Source: Pseudomonadota bacterium (GTDB lineage: Bacteria; Pseudomonadota; Alphaproteobacteria; Sphingomonadales; Sphingomonadaceae). From it: a DNA stretch of 64,000 nucleotides. Every line of letters begins with the position of its first letter. Within the stretch, counting starts at the first letter, position 1. The position numbers and the translations under genes are program-made. Under the pieces are notes generated by a model that made no database searches, was not told the DNA's origin, and worked only from the letters and a program-made list of their open reading frames with translations. This document shows positions 62,312 to 64,000 of this stretch, piece after piece. The stretch lies in assembly GCA_021847605.1 (NCBI GenBank), contig JAJZQN010000008.1, positions 1 through 64,000 of the forward strand, read 5' to 3'.

Positions 62312-64000
62312 CTACAGGCCGGGCCGACTATAGACCAGTTTTCCGCCGACGAAGGTCATGTCCACCTTGGTGTCCAGCAACTGTTCGGCGGGCACGGTCA
62401 GCGGGTCATGATCCAGAACGATCATGTCGGCGAGCTTGCCGGGTTCCAACGTCCCCTTCACCCCCTCTTCCCACGACAGATAGGCGGTGTTGGCGGTGTA
62501 CATGCGGATCGCAAGATCGCGAGGAATTGCCTCCTCAGCCCCATGAACCCGGCCGCTTGGCCCCTTGCGCGTGATGGCGGCATAAAGGCCGACCATCGGC
62601 CCGATCGGCAGATTGTCACTGGAGAAGGCGACGAAAATGCCATGCTTCATCGGCGTGGCGACGGAATTATTATGGGCCAGCCGATCATCGTCGAGATATT
62701 TCTCGTACCGCGCCTCCAGATTATAGAGGAAATTGGGCTGTTGCGAGATCATGATATGATCGCGCGCCATGATCTTCATGGTGGCTTCGGGCGGCATGAT
62801 GGTGAAATGGTCGAGGAACCATCGCCTGTCCTGTGCATGGGGACCGACACCGGGGATGGTGGTCAGCGCATGGCTATAGGCATTGACCGCCTGAACGATG
62901 GCGGCGTCGCCAATGGCATGCAGCGCCATCTGCCACCCGTTGCGGGCGCAATCATCGACCATCGCCTGTATCTGTGCATCGGTATAGAGTCCTTTGCCGC
63001 GATAACCGGGAATGCCCTTATAATCTGCCAGCAGCCATGCCGCCGGGCCGGTGAAACCGCCATCGACCGAAGATTCGCCAATGCCGCCTACGCGAACCCG
63101 CACATCCCCATCACCGCTACGCATTGGAAAAGCCGCCAGCCGTTCCGGCCCCGGATAGGCGATATAGGCGGTTACGCGCGGCAGATCGGCACCCATTTCA
63201 TCATAGATACCGCGCAGCCGGCGATAGGTCAGGCCCGGCCCCGGATCGGTGATCCCTCCCTGCCCCACGGGTTCGTCGTCAATGGTGGTGGTGGCGTTGT
63301 GAAAGCTGGTAACGCCCAGCGTCAGCAATTTCTTCATCGCGGCGATAAAGGTCGGGCGCAGCGCCTCCCAGCTATCCTTGGGCACATGGTTGCGGAACAG
63401 GTCGCTGCGTTCGCGGATAATGCCATTCGCCTCCCCAGCGGGGTCGCGTTCGATGACACCGCCCTGCGGATCGGGGGTGGTACGAGTGACACCGGCAATC
63501 TGAAGCGCAAGGCTGTTGCCCACGCTGCTATGGCCCCCAGCACGTACCAGCATCACAGGGTTTTTCGGCGCCACGGCATCGAGATCGGCGCGTAACGGTT
63601 CCCGCTTCTCATCGAGTTGCGCCTCATCCCATCCTGCGCCGGTAATCCATTCGCCCGGCCCCAGTTCTTTGGCCTTGGCTGCGATCCGCGCCTTCAGTTC
63701 GATGATAGACGTGACACCGTCCATACTGATCTGACGATGGGACATGGGATGCATATGGACGTGGGTATCGTTGAAGCCGGGCATCAGGGTACGGCCCTTC
63801 AGGTCCACGGTCTGGGTAGCCATGTAACGTGTGGCGAGATCATCGCCGCCGACAGCGACGACTTTCCCATCCTTGATCGCGATAGCGGACCCGATCGAGA
63901 AATCCTTGTCCACGGTGAGAACCCGACCGCCACGCAGGAGCAAGTCAACAGGCTGCTGCTGCTGCGCGAGAACGGCGCCCGGCAACAGCCCGGCGCTAAG
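62312..64000 (-). CDS. Exported amidohydrolase (YtcJ-like), 5' end beyond window
   Basis: A metal-dependent amidohydrolase of the YtcJ/formamidase-like group: GRTLMPGFNDTHVHMHPM (metal-binding HxH) is near the N-terminus, HAIGDAA (metal ligand) in the middle, and SWEEGVKGTLEPGKLADMIV at the C-terminus. The frame stays open to the right edge with a signal-peptide end (LLPGAVLAQ), so the true start lies outside. The substrate is unknown; such enzymes are predicted to act on small amides in the periplasm. Confidence 0.83.
   Translation of the reverse strand, partial: LSAGLLPGAVLAQQQQPVDLLLRGGRVLTVDKDFSIGSAIAIKDGKVVAVGGDDLATRYMATQTVDLKGRTLMPGFNDTHVHMHPMSHRQISMDGVTSIIELKARIAAKAKELGPGEWITGAGWDEAQLDEKREPLRADLDAVAPKNPVMLVRAGGHSSVGNSLALQIAGVTRTTPDPQGGVIERDPAGEANGIIRERSDLFRNHVPKDSWEALRPTFIAAMKKLLTLGVTSFHNATTTIDDEPVGQGGITDPGPGLTYRRLRGIYDEMGADLPRVTAYIAYPGPERLAAFPMRSGDGDVRVRVGGIGESSVDGGFTGPAAWLLADYKGIPGYRGKGLYTDAQIQAMVDDCARNGWQMALHAIGDAAIVQAVNAYSHALTTIPGVGPHAQDRRWFLDHFTIMPPEATMKIMARDHIMISQQPNFLYNLEARYEKYLDDDRLAHNNSVATPMKHGIFVAFSSDNLPIGPMVGLYAAITRKGPSGRVHGAEEAIPRDLAIRMYTANTAYLSWEEGVKGTLEPGKLADMIVLDHDPLTVPAEQLLDTKVDMTFVGGKLVYSRPGL

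Overview
This 64 kb window is GC-rich chromosomal DNA from an alphaproteobacterium, almost certainly a member of the Sphingomonadaceae (Sphingobium/Sphingomonas type). The case rests on the gene families present (DUF2093, SPOR-domain envelope proteins, DcaP-type porin, PccR/ScfR regulator, the DUF4159-MoxR-DUF58-BatA-DUF4175 block), on a strong TAT/CAT codon preference for Tyr/His, and on intergenic inverted repeats of REP type. No rRNA, CRISPR array, intact prophage or insertion sequence is visible. One tRNA (His) and the 4.5S SRP RNA are present.

Layout. (1) 1-2600: an unrecognised 620-residue protein with atypical codon use, next to a long inverted repeat and followed by about 600 bases without a gene; this looks like the edge of an acquired region. 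(2) 2616-13330: one long same-strand block with a Tat-signal TldD, TldE, DUF4159, MoxR ATPase, DUF58, BatA-like, DUF4175 and a large membrane protein, an envelope-linked MoxR/Bat system. (3) 13336-20299: a small exoribonuclease, a spermidine-synthase-like methyltransferase, a ParA/ribbon-helix-helix/TPR-SPOR operon divergent from a Sel1-SPOR gene, and purU. (4) 20300-27795: tiny ORFs, DUF2093 with a flavin oxidoreductase, a glycosyltransferase and hydrolase pair, SelO and AstD. (5) 27838-37293: a propionyl-CoA to succinyl-CoA cluster (pccA, bioB, methylmalonyl-CoA mutase, epimerase, pccB) with its divergent ScfR/PccR-type regulator and a cluster of TTTGCAAA-like operators; its spacers hold several different inverted-repeat elements.

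(6) 37409-43465: MFS exporter, a TPR-fused Asp/Asn hydroxylase, YitT, hisI, tRNA-His, a nucleotidyltransferase-like protein, RlpA and HU. (7) 43645-48271: lon behind a heat-shock-like promoter, ybaB, dnaX and the SRP RNA. (8) 48377-52641: a class A beta-lactamase with the Cys69/Cys238 pair typical of carbapenemases, a 2Fe-2S ferredoxin, two tandem cysteine desulfurases and a hydrolase. (9) 52748-62232: a CrbS/CrbR-like acetate-sensing two-component pair around acs, followed by a DcaP-like porin and a carboxylate permease. (10) 62312 to the right edge: an exported amidohydrolase cut by the window end.

Together the window combines short-chain acyl-CoA metabolism (propionate and acetate) with its dedicated regulators, cell-envelope maintenance, Fe-S/sulfur supply and housekeeping replication and proteolysis genes.
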